From: Diplonema japonicum
Taxonomy: Eukaryota > Euglenozoa > Diplonemea > Diplonemida > Diplonemidae
NCBI GenBank assembly: GCA_964019335.1
Contig: OZ025669.1
Span: 248,001 to 312,000, forward strand
DNA length: 64,000 nucleotides
Direction of reading: 5' to 3'
A program made the position numbers and the translations under genes. The notes under the pieces were generated by a model. The model saw only the letters and a program-made list of their open reading frames with translations, did no database searches and was not told the DNA's origin. Below are positions 20,099-29,333 of this stretch, piece by piece; position 1 is the first letter of the stretch; the number at the start of each line of letters is the position of its first letter.

Positions 20099-21922
20099 CT
20101 ACACATTGATGCAGCTCCTGATTTCTTCGATGGGCTTGTGCTCCTCGAAGACGTCCTTCTTCTCATTCAGAAGCTTCAAGAGCTCAGGGTGCATGTCCCT
20201 GGCCTCATCCTTTGTGATGTAGCCCCACTTCGTGTTCCTGAGGAGCCAAGTGATGGTCGTCTGCAGGTGCTTTATGCTGAAGGCCACAGGGTCCTTGTTC
20301 TCGTGTGCAGGGTCAAAGATGTCGAACCTCATTCCAAGAGAAGCGAACTCGGGCCAGCCACCGATGTCGAACTGGGAATCGTTGACCCAGCTGTGCTTGA
20401 AAGTCGTCAAGAGCAAGATGTACCTGCACATTTGCTTCAGGTTTGCGAAGTTCTGCTCCTTGTTCTCAGGTGTGATCTTGGCGTCCTTGGTGATGGGGCT
20501 CACAGCCACATGGCAGTGCCCAACATGGGGGTGCTCCGAAGTGGGCTTGTTGATCTCCCTGTCGCAGAACCAGACCTCGTCCCCCTGCGCCCCGTAGGGG
20601 TTTGCTTTGGCGACCAGCTCATCCGACATCAGTTTGATCTCCTCCCAGAACTCGATGATCTCTGCCTCGTGTTCGTCGAAGTACTTGTCCACGTGCTTCG
20701 TGCAGATGTCCCAGAACTCCTGCTGCAGCTTCGCGAAGTAGTGATTCTCGTTCATCTGCTTCCTCGGTGACCAGTCAGCCCAGTTCATCGCCCCGAAGGA
20801 GGCCTTGGCAGCAGTCGCTACAGACAGCTTGGACAGAGCAGAACCGAGAGGAACCAAAGCCATCCCGCCAGTGAGGAGGTTGTCAGCACCCTCGTTGATG
20901 GACACAGTGCCGTAGGTGTGCGGGAACAGCAAGTTGAAGATGGGGTTCCTCCTCACGTTCCTCATCATGGGAACGACGTACTGCTCGATGTTCAAATGAG
21001 TCCCGCCAAGGTGGGTCACGACCTCACCGAACAGGAAGTAGTTCATCCTCCACACCCTCTTTGCCTTGTCCCAGTTATCACCATCAGTCGGCTTGTAGAC
21101 AACAGGCTTCCCAAGGCAAGCGTTCGCACCCCTCACCCAGGCACCGATCCTGTTCGTGATCTCAATGGACTCAACCTTGAGGTCGCCTGTGTCCTCGTTG
21201 TAGTTGAAGAAGGCGCTGCAGTTGGGCCCCCAGTAGTCACCGTCAAGCTCGATCCCGTCGTACTTGAAGTCGATGTACAGCCTGCCGTCTTTGTGCTTCT
21301 TGAAGAGGCAGGGGTTGAAGCCGTTCAGAGCAAGGTCCACGAATGCCGTGTCGCACCTGGCGTGACCGGGGTTGTCCAGGGACTTCTGCTTCGTCTTGCA
21401 GACAGAGGGGAAGAAGGCTTCCCCGACAGCCATCGCCTCCTTGTAGCGGCCCTCTCTGTCCCTCGCCTTGTGCTGGTCCTGCATGATGGGGTAGCCATTG
21501 GCTTTATCAATGTGCAGACGGGGGGTGTACGAAATGCCCTGGGGCTTGTACTCCCAGTACTTCACTTCGATGTCACCAAAGTCGAACTGGTCGAGAGTCA
21601 CATTGTTGTGAACCTCAGGTTCGTACCCCTTCACCTCCACCTCCCTGGGCTCCAGATCACCGTTCTTGTTGTACTTCGGCTCCTTTTGCAACACCTGGAT
21701 TTTCAGATCAGGTCTGTCGAAGGCCCCTGCCTTGGCAGGGTCATAGGTGAAGGAGAACTTCCCGTCCATGTCGGTGTAAACGCCGTCCTTCGTCATGGGG
21801 TCCGGCGAGCTGAAGATCCCATCGTCGTCAAGCAGCCTCACGTACATGTTGTGAAGGGGCTTGATCTTGCCACCGTTCATCTCCTTGCTGAAGATGAGCC
21901 TACCAAAGGCGGTCCTCGACAT
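20099..21922 (-). CDS. Lipoxygenase with N-terminal transthyretin-like domain, copy 3
   Basis: The third tandem lipoxygenase has 607 residues and, as far as can be read, the same protein sequence as copy 2. It carries the full metal-ligand set (H304, H309, H510, N514, Val607). The ATG at 21922 is the one conserved in all copies; the frame remains open upstream through the leader to 22090. Its 5' flank matches copy 1 to about 22133, where it is abruptly joined to the 3' end of a LINE fragment. Near-identity of coding regions with different flanks points to recent duplication or gene conversion. Confidence 0.9.
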   Translation of the reverse strand: MSRTAFGRLIFSKEMNGGKIKPLHNMYVRLLDDDGIFSSPDPMTKDGVYTDMDGKFSFTYDPAKAGAFDRPDLKIQVLQKEPKYNKNGDLEPREVEVKGYEPEVHNNVTLDQFDFGDIEVKYWEYKPQGISYTPRLHIDKANGYPIMQDQHKARDREGRYKEAMAVGEAFFPSVCKTKQKSLDNPGHARCDTAFVDLALNGFNPCLFKKHKDGRLYIDFKYDGIELDGDYWGPNCSAFFNYNEDTGDLKVESIEITNRIGAWVRGANACLGKPVVYKPTDGDNWDKAKRVWRMNYFLFGEVVTHLGGTHLNIEQYVVPMMRNVRRNPIFNLLFPHTYGTVSINEGADNLLTGGMALVPLGSALSKLSVATAAKASFGAMNWADWSPRKQMNENHYFAKLQQEFWDICTKHVDKYFDEHEAEIIEFWEEIKLMSDELVAKANPYGAQGDEVWFCDREINKPTSEHPHVGHCHVAVSPITKDAKITPENKEQNFANLKQMCRYILLLTTFKHSWVNDSQFDIGGWPEFASLGMRFDIFDPAHENKDPVAFSIKHLQTTITWLLRNTKWGYITKDEARDMHPELLKLLNEKKDVFEEHKPIEEIRSCINV

Positions 21923-22137
21923 CTTTTGATTGGTTTGTGTGGTCTGTGGTGTTATCTCAGTGGGAGAACATAAAAATGAAGAATGAAAAAAAAAAAATAA
22001 TTCTTTATGACTATATGTCTTTGTTGTTCGCACGAGCAAAAAAGGTTTTTTTAAAAGCTGCGAAAGTTTTTTGCTCGGCACAAGTTGCATATAGTTATAA
22101 AATCATTTTTTGAAAGATAAATATTTGTAACAAAAAT

Positions 22138-22427
22138 TTGATAAATTTCGGTGTGCGGGTGGGTGCTCACCGTTCAGGGTGAAATTCACACTAATCGGTC
22201 ACCGTTCTGCGGTTGCTGTCTGGTGCCTGCGGTGGCTGTTTGTCGCGATGAGATGGACGGCATCTGGGCGAGAAACATTGCTTGGAGTCGTGCTAGGTAG
22301 GGGGCGGTTTGGCTCGAGGAGAAGAGTGGTCTCCTGTCGTAGCCGTGTGTCGTCGGGCCCCCAAGATGTCGAAGGGTGTGTACCCTTGTCTTTGCGTTGG
22401 CGGGGAAAGCATTCTTCCCACTCTTTG
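22138..22427 (-). mobile_element. LINE 3'-end fragment upstream of lipoxygenase copy 3
   Basis: About 290 bp nearly identical to 15505-15793, covering the last 80 or so residues of the LINE frame (NAFPANAKTRVHTLRHLGGP to NGDRLV stop) and the 3' UTR. It begins at the same 3' terminal AAATTTATCAAA and is cut on the 5' side at 22427, next to a MULE-like element. This is the pattern of a severely 5'-truncated retrotransposon insertion, here into the A-rich promoter region of lipoxygenase copy 3. Confidence 0.85.
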
Positions 22428-22539
22428 CTTTTAACAAAAAAAAACAAAGACTCGTTCTTGCAAAAAAAAAAAAAAAGAGAGAAAAACTACAAACACGACA
22501 CGCGAATTTGGATTTTCCACCAAACTCTGTAACCTGTTT

Positions 22540-22785
22540 TTTGCCCTTTGTCCACGGAAACTTGCAATTTCATATCCACCAAACACGTTTTCAAAATATC
22601 TTGTCCACTATCCACGGTTACCACTTTTGAAATCACGGCAACCTGGCGGCATATTTCCACCATCCACGGTAACCTAGAAAATTATTTCCCATCATCCACG
22701 GTAACCTTGAAAACTTATTTCCACCATCCACGGTAACCCCGAAAATCTTTCCCACCATCCACGGTAACCACTAAGGCTTTTTCAC
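22540..22785. repeat. Tandem array of about 30-bp CCACGGTAACC units
   Basis: At least six units contain CCACCATCCACGGTAACC separated by A/T-rich spacers of variable sequence (GAAAATTATTT, GAAAACTTATTT, GAAAATCTTT). Units near 22540-22620 are more diverged. The array forms the subterminal part of MULE-like element 1. Confidence 0.85.
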
Positions 22786-22820
22786 CACGATCCTCGAAAG
22801 GTTTTTCCACCTTTCACTCT

Positions 22821-23240
22821 TTGACGAACGCAAGCCAAGCAGAGCGTCAGAAAAAACAGCCAACATGCGGATTTGCGCCGCTGTCTCCACCAAGAATGAC
22901 GCAAGCCACAGTTTCGAAAGTGGCAAGCACACAACGTAGGTGGGCCTTGGGTTCTGCTCAAAGGGCCACAGTCTCTTTCTCTGAGTGGTGCCCAGGGGGG
23001 GTTGAGTGTGCAGGGTTGGATTTGTTGAAAACACCCTGCGACCACATTTGTGCTGTGGCCCGCGAGGCACACAAGAACCACTTGGATCTCCTTCCCAAGT
23101 GTTTGCGGGTCGCCGCTTGGTGTTGTAGTGTAGAGTCATTTCCCCCCCTTTTTTACCTTTTGCCTAATCATTTATTCCTATTGTTGCAGTGTGCTGTTTG
23201 GTGGAAATTCGAAATTAGGTTTCCTAAAGGAAAATTTTGA
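22821..23240 (+). pseudogene. MULE transposase remnant (SWIM zinc motif)
   Basis: A 139-residue plus-strand frame contains SEWCPGGVECAGLDLLKTPC followed by DHICAVAREAHKN. This fits the C-x-C...PC-x-H...AV pattern of the SWIM zinc domain near the C terminus of Mutator transposases. The DDE catalytic core is absent, so the frame is a remnant. The call rests on this motif and on the MULE-like termini around it. Confidence 0.55.
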
Positions 23241-23589
23241 TGGTTTACAGGGAAGGGGTGGAAAATTGAAAATTGCTTTCCGTGTTTGGTGGAAAATGAA
23301 ATTCGGGTTGGCTTGAACGGTGGAAAATTTTCATTTGGTTTGTCGTGTTTGTAGTTTTTCTCAAAAAAAAAAAGAGACATCTACAAAAAAAGAAGACGAG
23401 AAAACAGTAAGTGCACCAATGGAGCCCTAGAAGGTACTAATGATTCCGTGGAGCGGTCAGGCAGGTCACTTTGCCCAAAAGAAAAGCGAAATGTATGCTA
23501 AAATACCCCGGATAGAAATCTTCCACTTCAATTGCAGTCACCTTAAAAAGCTTTTTCAACAACAGACCAATCACCCTATCGTCGGAAGA

Positions 23590-23885
23590 CGAAGACGTCA
23601 AATTATTCACAAATGTTGTGATGCTCCTAAATGTCCTAGGCTGCACGCGCACTACACTGACGCATTAAACGAGTCTGATTGCCTTTCGGCAACCTATCTT
23701 GAGGATGGGGAATCTTTTGAACTTGCGTCGTGATGAGGATCGATGATTGCAATTATTCTCCTTGAATGAGGAATGCCTAGTAGGCGCAAGTCATCAGCTT
23801 GCACTGATTACGTCCCTGCCATTTGTACACACCGCCCGTCGTTGCTACCGATTGGCTGTGGGATAGAGCTGGGGGGAGGGTGTCT
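23590..23885 (+). rRNA. Partial small-subunit (18S) rRNA sequence
   Basis: Conserved 18S blocks appear in order: GATGCTCC...GGCTGCACGCGCACTACACTGACGC, CGTGATGAGGATCGATGATT, GAGGAATGCCTAGTAGGCGC, GATTACGTCCCTGCC, and TTTGTACACACCGCCCGTCG. This corresponds to helices near 41-44. The sequence breaks off inside helix 44; the universally conserved GTCGTAACAAGG and 3' end are missing, and the preceding 150 bp (23440-23590) is only doubtfully rRNA. It is therefore a fragment, not a functional gene. Its orientation is opposite to the neighbouring genes and it ends about 40 bp from the stop codon of the cyclase-like gene. The CCATTTG variant suggests Euglenozoa. Confidence 0.85.
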
Positions 23886-23924
23886 CTCTGGGGCACCGCC
23901 GCGAATCCCAGCAATATTTCTCAG

Positions 23925-26234
23925 CTAGAGAGATGTGTAACGCTGAAGATACCAAGAAGGATTGCCTTCGGACGTCGCATGCTCCTTCATCAGGCCAAGG
24001 AAATGGCCACACTCCTTTGAGAACTGCGTTTCGCACTTCTCGAAGCTTGCTGCTGCCGATTTGAATTTTCCCTCAACCATTTCTTGGAAGGCAGTGTTGA
24101 ACAAGGCGTGAGGAAGGCTTTCCTCTTCATTCAAGGAGTACATCCATTCCTCGGTGTCCACTTTCTTCTCTCCAAGTAAACGCGATACCTTTACAGCGGT
24201 GCCTGAGGGCACCTTCAGAAGATCCAGGTCAAGGAAGCGAAAGTTCTTGCATGTCTCGACGACACGTGTGCTGCAGTGCACATGCTCCCCCCCATGCGAA
24301 ACTCGAGCGAACTCCGGCACCACACGTGATCGCACAGCCACGTCGGGGCACACAGCATAAAACCTAGATGCCTGCGTACCAACATTCCCCACTGCTGCAG
24401 TTGTGACTTCGTAGGAGCACCCCACGACCAGCGAGTGATCCAACTGTGTGAACAGATGCATCGCACGAAGACCCTTTTCTGTGTAAGACACCAGCTTTGT
24501 GGCTGCATTGAAACACATCACAATGGAGTCGAAGGTCACATTCACGTGAACCCCCAACCCTGTCGAAGATCCCAGAACCCCTTCCAGCACGTTGTTGTAA
24601 GCTGCAGCAAGATCACCATCAGGCACTTTACCCTTCTCCAGCATAACAGACCCTACTGTGCACTGTCTTGTCGTCAGTTCCAAAGCAAACAGGCTTTTGA
24701 CGTGGTTATGACTCGATTGTGTAAGCTTCGTTGAAATGCTTGGCGAGTGCGTTAGCGACATCGATTCGTCCGAGGAGGCTGAAGACTCCTCTACTATCAG
24801 GTGGCTGGGGATGAAGCTCTTGTACTCCACAAGCATCGCCACCATCGCAAGGAACGACTTCTTCATTTCCTCCACCTCCCGCACTATTGACGCAGAACCC
24901 GCTTTGCTTGTTTCGATCCCGTTGATGTCCATTACCTCCACTCTGTGCATGTCGTGCACAAGCTTGGTGATGGGGTCACTTATCCTCACCGCGATGAGAC
25001 TTGCTGTCACTATCGCTACCACCGTCACACCCAAAGAAATGAAGACCACGGTTATGATAGTGTTCTGAGCATTGTCTCGCTCCTTGTCTGTGTGTTCCTC
25101 CACCTCCCGCAGAAGTGCATCGTAAGGGGTGATCACCACCCTGGACCACAAGGGCCCGTTTGCCAAGGGCTCGATGTCGATGAAGTATCTGATGTGGCCT
25201 TGCAGGGGGAACCTCGCTGTTCCAGAGGTCTTGAACACACGCTCCCTGTTTCCAGTTTGTATATCTACGCCTGTTGCTACTCTTATCCCAGGGCCGATGA
25301 CGGGGTGCTCCGACTCAGTAGCAACAACACGGTGCCAGGCCGGTACAGAGACACTACCCATGTTAATTGATGCAAACCCGTGGGTGCACTCCAGGAGGAG
25401 CCCTGTAGGTGCCTCAAGGATGCACAGGATCGTCTCGTTCAGGATTGGTGTGTAGCCTGTGTTGTTGTACTGCCCTACCATTAGAGGCTCTCCACCGCCG
25501 ATGATGGACTGCAGGAGAGGCCTTAAGAGATCAAGGGATATTTCGGAGAAGATGAAGATGTTGTTATCGATGGTCCCTGGAAGGACGGGGCCCCCGAAGC
25601 CCATTTCCAGCTGCCCTGATGGGTCATCGCCGTTCACTTCCCCCCAGACGTAGGCAATTGCTTTGTCTTCCCTGATGAAGTCCTCACCAAAGGCCTCCGT
25701 TTCTCTATTCTCCTGGTAGTAGATGTCGATGTCCAAAGGAACAGGGTACCTGTCCCAGAAGTCTACCCTGGTTTCGTTAACAAAGCGCATCATGGATCTC
25801 CTGTCAGTGTCATCGTCCAGGAAGCCCTTCACCGCTAGCGTGGTGAAGCCGTTCACAACATTTACAACCCACCCTTCCCGAGGGAAGACACGGGTACTTG
25901 CTTCAAGGTGTGCCAGCATGCTGCGCGCAACAAACAAAGTATCAACCCAGCCCAAGGGAGCACCCATTCCTACTATGAGAGAGCTTGTCTTCCCCAGTTC
26001 AACAACTTCTCTTAAGGGCCTGAAGACTCTTGCCTCGACGGACAGCGCAAGGAACCTACCCCGCTCACGCATAATTTCTCGCGCCAACCCGTACGCGAGG
26101 TCCTCAGCCACAGACGCTGTGCCATCTACAGTATCGTACATGTTCACCCCAAGCATCGACACAGCAACCGCAACCGTCACCACAACGCTCAGCACCGTCG
26201 TCGCGATGCTCAAATCTCTCAGACGCCAGGGCAT
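23925..26234 (-). CDS. Receptor-type, degenerate class III nucleotide cyclase-like membrane protein
   Basis: An ATG at 26234 opens MPWRLRDLSIATTV; 769 residues follow without introns. There is a membrane helix at about 9-31, a large extracytoplasmic region to about 390 with Cache-like features (DFWDRYPVPLDIDIYYQ), a second helix about 393-420 (TVVFISLGVTVVAIVTASLI), a HAMP-like linker (SDPITKLVHDMHRVEV) and an EYKSFIPSHL segment seen before cyclase domains in many protists. The cytoplasmic part (about 500-690) aligns loosely with class III cyclases. The first metal aspartate region (normally FADI or FSDI) reads FALEL, and the GD turn reads FD, so cyclase activity is doubtful. It may be a sensor or scaffold. 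The last residues (YLQRYTSL) lie beside the rRNA fragment and may be altered. Confidence 0.72.
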   Translation of the reverse strand: MPWRLRDLSIATTVLSVVVTVAVAVSMLGVNMYDTVDGTASVAEDLAYGLAREIMRERGRFLALSVEARVFRPLREVVELGKTSSLIVGMGAPLGWVDTLFVARSMLAHLEASTRVFPREGWVVNVVNGFTTLAVKGFLDDDTDRRSMMRFVNETRVDFWDRYPVPLDIDIYYQENRETEAFGEDFIREDKAIAYVWGEVNGDDPSGQLEMGFGGPVLPGTIDNNIFIFSEISLDLLRPLLQSIIGGGEPLMVGQYNNTGYTPILNETILCILEAPTGLLLECTHGFASINMGSVSVPAWHRVVATESEHPVIGPGIRVATGVDIQTGNRERVFKTSGTARFPLQGHIRYFIDIEPLANGPLWSRVVITPYDALLREVEEHTDKERDNAQNTIITVVFISLGVTVVAIVTASLIAVRISDPITKLVHDMHRVEVMDINGIETSKAGSASIVREVEEMKKSFLAMVAMLVEYKSFIPSHLIVEESSASSDESMSLTHSPSISTKLTQSSHNHVKSLFALELTTRQCTVGSVMLEKGKVPDGDLAAAYNNVLEGVLGSSTGLGVHVNVTFDSIVMCFNAATKLVSYTEKGLRAMHLFTQLDHSLVVGCSYEVTTAAVGNVGTQASRFYAVCPDVAVRSRVVPEFARVSHGGEHVHCSTRVVETCKNFRFLDLDLLKVPSGTAVKVSRLLGEKKVDTEEWMYSLNEEESLPHALFNTAFQEMVEGKFKSAAASFEKCETQFSKECGHFLGLMKEHATSEGNPSWYLQRYTSL

Positions 26235-26708
26235 TGTAGTCACTTGAACTTTATGCAACGCAAGTTTGTTTGGTCACACAAACGATATTACGTTTTGCGT
26301 TGCTTTATTTCCCTTAAAAACCCTGTATAAAATCAATTGCCGCAATGCCAACGAATAGTCTTTAGGACAGACAATAAAATATTGTTAATACACAAAAAGA
26401 AATGAAAAGAAAAGAAGAAGAATGACAAATGAAACTAGTGCCACGTAGACTAGCCCATTGAAAGAGTACGCTGGTGGTCAAAGTGGTTCGGTGGTTGACG
26501 CCAATGCCCACCTTCTGGTGTCTGAAAGATACTAAATGTAAAAAAAACAAACCTTTTTTATTTTAGAGAATGAGATAACAATAAAAAAGATTCTTCCTTT
26601 AACATAAAGCCCAAAACACTTCGCTACCCATTCCTTATGTCATTCTGTACTTCCTCGCAGAGTGATCCCAAGTAGGGGCCTGCCGGAAATGACGAAGATC
26701 ACAGCCGT
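26235..26708. other. Spacer with no recognised gene
   Basis: Mixed-composition DNA between the PIF1 and cyclase-like genes, with fewer homopolymers than other spacers. Short frames are present but none has a recognisable motif. Confidence 0.6.
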
Positions 26709-28175
26709 TCAGGGGTACGGCTTGTAACGAATTGAAACAGGCTGAGTAGATAGCTCATCTGCTCTCTCTCGTTGAGTAGACGCAGACAGTGGCTCGGGAC
26801 TTGACCCCGCTTTCTCTGGTTGTGTGCTGGGCCGTCTATTCTTCATCTGCTCTTCAAAGCATTCATAAAAGTCAAGCACCAGACTCGACTGCATAAAAGT
26901 AGAAGCTGTGCGGTCACCATGCAGTCGTAGCTCCTCAGGAATCACTGCACGTGAGAGGGCAACGTACCCCTGCCCGCAGGCGAAGATCCCATTCAGACAG
27001 ACGTCAAGCTTTTTAATGCTCATACCCTGTGCTTTGTGTATCGTCATCGCCCAGCTCAGTGTCAGTGGGACCTGCTTGCGAAGGTAACGGATCTTCTCCC
27101 CCTCCACACCACTCGTGACCCCAGGAAGGACAACCTCCTTCTCTTCTAGCAAGCACCGCACCACAGTCTCAGGCCCATCGTCCCACTTCACTACTGGCAG
27201 CATATCCGTATGGTCAGGAACATATGACTCGTTCGGGAAGGGATCCTGGTACGTGTCCGCCAGGACATGCCGTGGGATCGTCTTTTTCACAAGCTTCGTC
27301 ACGGTCCCTTGGCTTCCGTTCACAAGCCAATCTGCTATGTTCCGCAGGCACATTACGCGTGCCCCTACTGCCAGTGTCACCTCCCTTGGGAACGTCCACT
27401 GTCCCTCTCCTATCTTAGGAGCACCGTCGGGAGGTAGCGTGTCGGTCGATATGTAAAGATACCGCTCTGTCTTCAGCTCTGATAGCTTCTGCGCGTTGTA
27501 AGTCAACGCCTGCTTCCTCGTGGCGTACAGCTTGGTTTTATCAGGGTCAGGGTCTCTGTTTCTGAGCTCACTCAGAAAAGCTTCCGTCTCAGGTCCTATG
27601 ACTCCTTTGCGCATATCGGCTAGGGCGTTCAAGAACCTTTGGTCAGTTTGACGGTAGATAGTTTTAAGGAGGACAGCGTGCTTCATGAAAGAGCGAAATA
27701 GCCGCAGATCAGTTATCAGCTTCTGACCCTGGATAGGTTGGAGTTGGTGGAAGTCGCCGACGAGGATGACCTGCATGCCCCCGAAAGGACGGATGTTCTT
27801 CCGCATAAGCTGCCCACACTTGTCGAGGTGTGACAGCAGCTCCACGTTCATCATTGACACCTCATCGATTATCAAGAGCGACGTCGCCCGCCACCGCTTT
27901 ATGGCCCCGTCACCAGGTAGCTCATCCCCCCTATGTCCTATTCCAGCCCAGCTGTGTATTGTTTTCCCGCCCCGTAAGTGTGTTGCTGCGCATCCTGTCA
28001 GCGCTGTCGTGGCTACCAATGACCCCTTATCCTCCACCGCCTTCCTTATCAGGTTAATCAGATGCGTCTTCCCCGTCCCGGCTGAACCAGACAAGAAGAA
28101 GTTCTTCCCTTCTTCCGCCGTTCGCAGTGCGAGCTGCTGCTCTGGGGACAGCACAGGGTCAACATCCCCAGGCAT
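26709..28175 (-). CDS. PIF1-family DNA helicase
   Basis: A single 488-residue frame from ATG 28175. Helicase motifs appear in order: Walker A GSAGTGKT (30-37), ATTALTGCAA, Walker B IIDEVSM, GDFHQLQP, then the C-terminal TIHKAQGMSIKK and GYVALSRA of superfamily 1B. These enzymes unwind DNA 5'-3' in nuclear or mitochondrial genome maintenance. The protein has little beyond the helicase core, with a low-complexity Ser/Thr/Pro C terminus. PIF1 paralogues are numerous in Euglenozoa, and a Helitron origin is also conceivable, but no Rep domain is seen nearby. No mitochondrial presequence is obvious. Confidence 0.92.
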   Translation of the reverse strand: MPGDVDPVLSPEQQLALRTAEEGKNFFLSGSAGTGKTHLINLIRKAVEDKGSLVATTALTGCAATHLRGGKTIHSWAGIGHRGDELPGDGAIKRWRATSLLIIDEVSMMNVELLSHLDKCGQLMRKNIRPFGGMQVILVGDFHQLQPIQGQKLITDLRLFRSFMKHAVLLKTIYRQTDQRFLNALADMRKGVIGPETEAFLSELRNRDPDPDKTKLYATRKQALTYNAQKLSELKTERYLYISTDTLPPDGAPKIGEGQWTFPREVTLAVGARVMCLRNIADWLVNGSQGTVTKLVKKTIPRHVLADTYQDPFPNESYVPDHTDMLPVVKWDDGPETVVRCLLEEKEVVLPGVTSGVEGEKIRYLRKQVPLTLSWAMTIHKAQGMSIKKLDVCLNGIFACGQGYVALSRAVIPEELRLHGDRTASTFMQSSLVLDFYECFEEQMKNRRPSTQPEKAGSSPEPLSASTQRERADELSTQPVSIRYKPYP

Positions 28176-28257
28176 CCCACTGAGTGATTTACAAGAATAC
28201 GCATAAAAACAACCTTTTCTTCAAAAACAATACTACTCTATACAACATAATCTACAG

Positions 28258-29333
28258 CTAGTAGCCCATGCGGGCATAATACTCTTTAGCTAGGTTTTCG
28301 GTCATCGCCTTGTGGTCGATGCCGTCGTGCATGGGTTGGGGCGCCCTGCCGTAAGGCTTGATGGCGTGTGTGGAGGAAGACCGTCTAGCAGCGGGGGCGC
28401 CTATCGAGGGCCGCCGTTTTATCGCTGCAGGCTTCAAAACAGATGTGAGGGCTCTATGGGGCTTCGACGACTGTTGGTCGGCTTCAAGTTGTGCTTGTTT
28501 GTGCGTCAGCCATCCTAGACGGACTTGGTACTCATCTTTCATGTCCGACAGCTTGTTTTCATACTCCCGCTGCATGGACTCGAGGTCGTGGACCACGCCT
28601 CTTTCCAGCTCGCACACCCTCTGTCGCTCTTTTTCTCTTCCCTCTGCAAATTTTCCCAAGGACTGCATCCTCGATAACCCTTCCAGGCCCCGGATGCCTT
28701 CCGTTCTGTAAAGGTATTCAATGGAATAAACAACAAAAGAGCATACTGTACGGTCCGCACCAGCTGCGCCGTGATCTCGGACTTGACGTGCATGAGCTCT
28801 GATTCATGGTTCCGACGCATTTGTTCCACTGCAGTGAGAATGGACGGGGAGGGGGGGAGGGGGGGAGGGGGATGCTGAACATACTCTCGCATTCCATCAT
28901 TTTGATGTCAGTGTGTGATCGTTGCAGTTGTTTGTCTTTCTCTGACAGCTCGTGCTGGAGTAGGGCCACCTGCTGCTCTAGGTACTTCTTGTCATCGGGC
29001 CATGAGTTGTATAATGCCTGCCGCTGCTTGCTGGGGTCAATCGAATGGTTCTATTTTTCTTTTTGTTGGTTTTTAACACACGCAGACCTGAAGATGCCTT
29101 TCCCGCAGTGCGGCAGCGTCTTGTTCATAAACATTTTGCGGTGGCCTCCTCGGTGGCTGTATCCCAACGCCCTGCTGCTGATGCTGTCCTTGCAACGTCA
29201 CCGAAGGTGTATGTGGTACACCCATTACCGACGCCACGCTATTCCTTTTGCTCGCCAGGTTCGAGCGCTGCTTCGCCATCTTCCTCATCATCAGCTGGTC
29301 GCCCTGGTCCCCTTCATCTTCCTCAATCATCAT
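28258..29333 (-). CDS. Coiled-coil protein of unknown function (four exons)
   Basis: Exons 29088-29333, about 28885-29026, 28747-28828 and 28258-28705 join in frame to about 305 residues. The start is the ATG at 29333 (MMIEEDEGDQ). The middle is a long heptad-like coiled coil (QQVALLQHELSEKDKQLQ, MRRNHESELMHVKSE, ELERGVVHDLESMQREYE). The C terminus is basic and Ser/Pro-rich (AAIKRRPSIGAPAARRSSS) and ends YYARMGY. The second and third introns have GTATG donors; the first is a less certain GTCTGC with an acceptor at either 29027 or 29031. Coiled coils of this kind are common in cytoskeletal and flagellar proteins, but no specific family is recognised. Confidence 0.65.

Larger units (their letters stand above)
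22479..23362. mobile_element. MULE-like transposable element 1 with tandem-repeat ends
   Basis: Perfect 22-bp terminal inverted repeats lie at 22479-22500 and 23341-23362 (outer bases GAGAAAAACTACAAACAC). Inside each end the similarity continues through TTTTCCACC motifs. The left end carries a tandem array, listed separately. The interior holds a plus-strand frame with a SWIM-like zinc motif of Mutator transposases. The element is about 0.88 kb, inserted next to the LINE fragment, and surely non-autonomous. A-runs flank both sides, so a target duplication cannot be recognised. Confidence 0.75.

Noticed and set aside
22540-22785. CRISPR-like spaced repeats
   Set aside because: Units are diverged, spacers are A/T-rich and similar to each other, the genome is eukaryotic, and the array is the end of a MULE-like element.
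26709-28175. Helitron transposon
   Set aside because: The PIF1 helicase stands alone; no Rep/HUH domain or Helitron terminus was seen around it.
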